Below, in pieces: positions 6,028 to 7,587 of a stretch of DNA of 7,587 nucleotides. Each line of letters starts with the position of its first letter. Positions within the stretch are counted from its first letter, which is position 1. A program made the position numbers and the translations under genes. The DNA is taken from the NCBI GenBank assembly GCA_046349635.1, contig JAXMBX010000093.1:1-7587 (forward strand). Reading direction: 5' to 3'. The notes under the pieces were generated by a model that worked only from the letters and a program-made list of their open reading frames with translations, did not search any database and was not told where the DNA came from. The stretch comes from JAXMBX01 sp046349635 (GTDB lineage Bacteria > Planctomycetota > Planctomycetia > Planctomycetales > Planctomycetaceae).

Positions 6028-7587
6028 ATGAATTTCTGGTCGTCAGCCCGCAAGTCGTCTCTCTTCACTTCCAGCACTTCCACCCGGACGCGACGCAAGC
6101 AGACCCGACGCTCCACTTCCTCGGTCCTGGAACGCCTGGAAATCCGGTCCCTGCTCTCCGCCACGAACCCCTTGAGCGACGGTTTTCTGTTCAACAGCGG
6201 AGGCTATCTCTCCGATCCCTCCGCGCAGCCGAAGGACGTCATCGCCAAAAGCTTTCTCCTGAGCCACGCGGCCGACCTCGGGGTCACGCCCGGCGATGTC
6301 ACCAACCTTGAAGTCACCGATCAGACGACGGATGCCGAATCGGGTCTGACGAATGTCTATCTCCGCCAGACCTATAAGGGACTGTCGGTGATTGATGGAA
6401 TCGCGAATGTCACCATCACGTCGGATGGCCGCGTGTTGAGCGCGGGGGTCCGCCTGATGGACAACGTCTCCTCGAAGGTCGAACTGGGTGGCCCGACGCT
6501 CACCGCCAGCGATGCCGTCCGCCGCGCCGCCTCGCGCGCCGGCCTGAGCCCTCCCAACTCTCTCTCGATGATCCGGGCGACCGGGAACTTCGCCAACCAG
6601 ACCTATTTCGCCGACTCCGGGATCTCGCAGGATGAAATCCCCGCCGGCCTTGTCTACCAGGCTGACGCGAACGGTCAACTCCACCTCGCCTGGAACCTGG
6701 TCCTCCGGGTTCCGAACAGCTCCGACTGGTTCGACATCACGGTCGATGCCCAATCCGGTGCGGAAATCAGCAAGAACAACTGGACCTATTACGACACCAA
6801 TCCCGTCGCAGTCACGATCTCTCCTGACTCTGCGATCGCCAGCACCACCGTGCACAACTCCAGCCGCAGCACCCCGACGTACGTCAACTACGCCCAGGGA
6901 ACCGCAACGAGCCATGCCGCCACGGGAACTTACAACGTTTTTCCGATCCCTTATGACAGTCCGCTCGACGGCCCGCGCGTCCTTGTCTCCACGCCGGAAG
7001 ACGCGGTCGCGTCACCCTACGGCTGGCATGACACCAACGGCGTCTCCGGAGCTGAGTTCACCGACACCCGCGGCAACAACGTCTTCGCCCAGGAAGACAT
7101 GGACGGCAACAATACCGGCGGGTTCCGACCTGATGGTGGAGGGGGACTCAATTTCAATTACACCTGGGATCCGACCCAGAATCCGACCACGACCAACAAC
7201 GTCTCCGTCGGCGTCACGAATCTGTTCTATCTGAACAATATCCTGCACGACATCCACTATCACAACGGCTTTGACGAAGCCTCCGGCAACTTCCAGTTCA
7301 ACAACTACGGCAACGGCGGGCAGGGGAATGACCCCGTCCAGGCCGATGCCTTGGACGGTGCGGCCCTCAACAGTCCCTTCTTCCAGAACAACGCCAACTT
7401 TTCAACCCCTCCAGACGGCACCGCGCCCCGGATGCAGATGTACGACTGGACGACCACCCTCCCCTATCGCGACGGTGATCTCGACAATGGCGTGATCATC
7501 CACGAATACGGCCACGGTGTTTCGACCCGACTGACCGGCGGCCCTTCAAACTCCAATAGCCTCAATCAACTCCAAAGCGCTGCGATG
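6028..7587 (+). CDS. M36 (fungalysin-type) metallopeptidase, N-terminal part (cut by right edge)
   Basis: This encodes a secreted zinc endopeptidase made as a precursor. The frame is open for 520 residues to the edge. Residues 1-33 are rich in Ser, Thr and Arg, followed by LERLEIRSLLSA (34-45), which matches the LEPR-XLL-type N-terminal motif known from planctomycete surface and secreted proteins. Residues about 70-150 fit an FTP propeptide (VYLRQTYKGLSVIDG at 110-124), and about 215-250 resemble a PepSY-like propeptide segment. The peptidase domain starts around 330 (YGWHDTNGVSGAEFTDTRGN) and continues with NLFYLNNILHDIHY (398-411). The zinc motif HEYGH is at 492-496, with H492 and H496 as ligands and E493 catalytic, in the M36 context HEYGHGVSTRLTGG. 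The third zinc ligand, expected in a downstream GEGWSD-like segment, lies outside the window. No cleavable hydrophobic signal peptide is evident. It is divergent from the propeller gene. Confidence 0.93.
   Translation, partial: MNFWSSARKSSLFTSSTSTRTRRKQTRRSTSSVLERLEIRSLLSATNPLSDGFLFNSGGYLSDPSAQPKDVIAKSFLLSHAADLGVTPGDVTNLEVTDQTTDAESGLTNVYLRQTYKGLSVIDGIANVTITSDGRVLSAGVRLMDNVSSKVELGGPTLTASDAVRRAASRAGLSPPNSLSMIRATGNFANQTYFADSGISQDEIPAGLVYQADANGQLHLAWNLVLRVPNSSDWFDITVDAQSGAEISKNNWTYYDTNPVAVTISPDSAIASTTVHNSSRSTPTYVNYAQGTATSHAATGTYNVFPIPYDSPLDGPRVLVSTPEDAVASPYGWHDTNGVSGAEFTDTRGNNVFAQEDMDGNNTGGFRPDGGGGLNFNYTWDPTQNPTTTNNVSVGVTNLFYLNNILHDIHYHNGFDEASGNFQFNNYGNGGQGNDPVQADALDGAALNSPFFQNNANFSTPPDGTAPRMQMYDWTTTLPYRDGDLDNGVIIHEYGHGVSTRLTGGPSNSNSLNQLQSAAM

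Noticed and set aside
5625..6194. Minus-strand open frame of 189 residues spanning the divergent intergenic region
   Set aside because: It overlaps both the start of the propeller gene in another frame and the start of the peptidase gene in antisense, and covers the likely promoters. No domain is visible.
6043..6915. Minus-strand open frame of 290 residues
   Set aside because: It lies opposite the M36 peptidase gene. The Arg-, Gly- and Val-rich product matches no family and reflects codon bias of the real gene.

Overview
The window looks like a planctomycete chromosome segment (inference). The support is an LE.R.LLSA-type N-terminal motif on a secreted protease, a formylglycine-type sulfatase, a very large exported FG-GAP/VCBS propeller protein and an exported ankyrin-repeat protein. 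All four proteins appear to be extracytoplasmic. I see no tRNA, rRNA, CRISPR array, insertion sequence or phage gene.

Layout. Positions 1-649 (minus) hold the N-terminal 216 residues of an arylsulfatase-type enzyme that runs off the left edge. Positions 650-1012 are non-coding, with an interrupted 10-bp hairpin and a short 6-3-6 palindrome. Positions 1013-3277 (minus) encode a 754-residue exported ankyrin-repeat protein. Positions 3304-5727 (minus) encode an 807-residue exported protein with ten recognisable FG-GAP/VCBS calcium-type motifs and four decayed ones at the same spacing, fourteen in all, which suggests two seven-bladed propellers. Positions 5728-6027 form a divergent intergenic region with a reasonable minus-strand promoter. 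From 6028 to the right edge (plus) is the first 520 residues of an M36 (fungalysin-type) metallopeptidase, cut 24 residues after the HEYGH zinc motif.

How the genes may work together. The propeller gene and the ankyrin gene are separated by 26 bases, each has a strong Shine-Dalgarno sequence, and only the first has a visible promoter, so they probably form a two-gene operon. Neither has an enzymatic motif that I recognise; both look like secreted binding or scaffold proteins. The sulfatase lies downstream on the same strand but 363 bases away and is probably a separate unit. The protease is transcribed divergently. The enzymes fit polymer degradation, a common planctomycete lifestyle, but a functional link between them and the propeller/ankyrin pair is not shown by the sequence.
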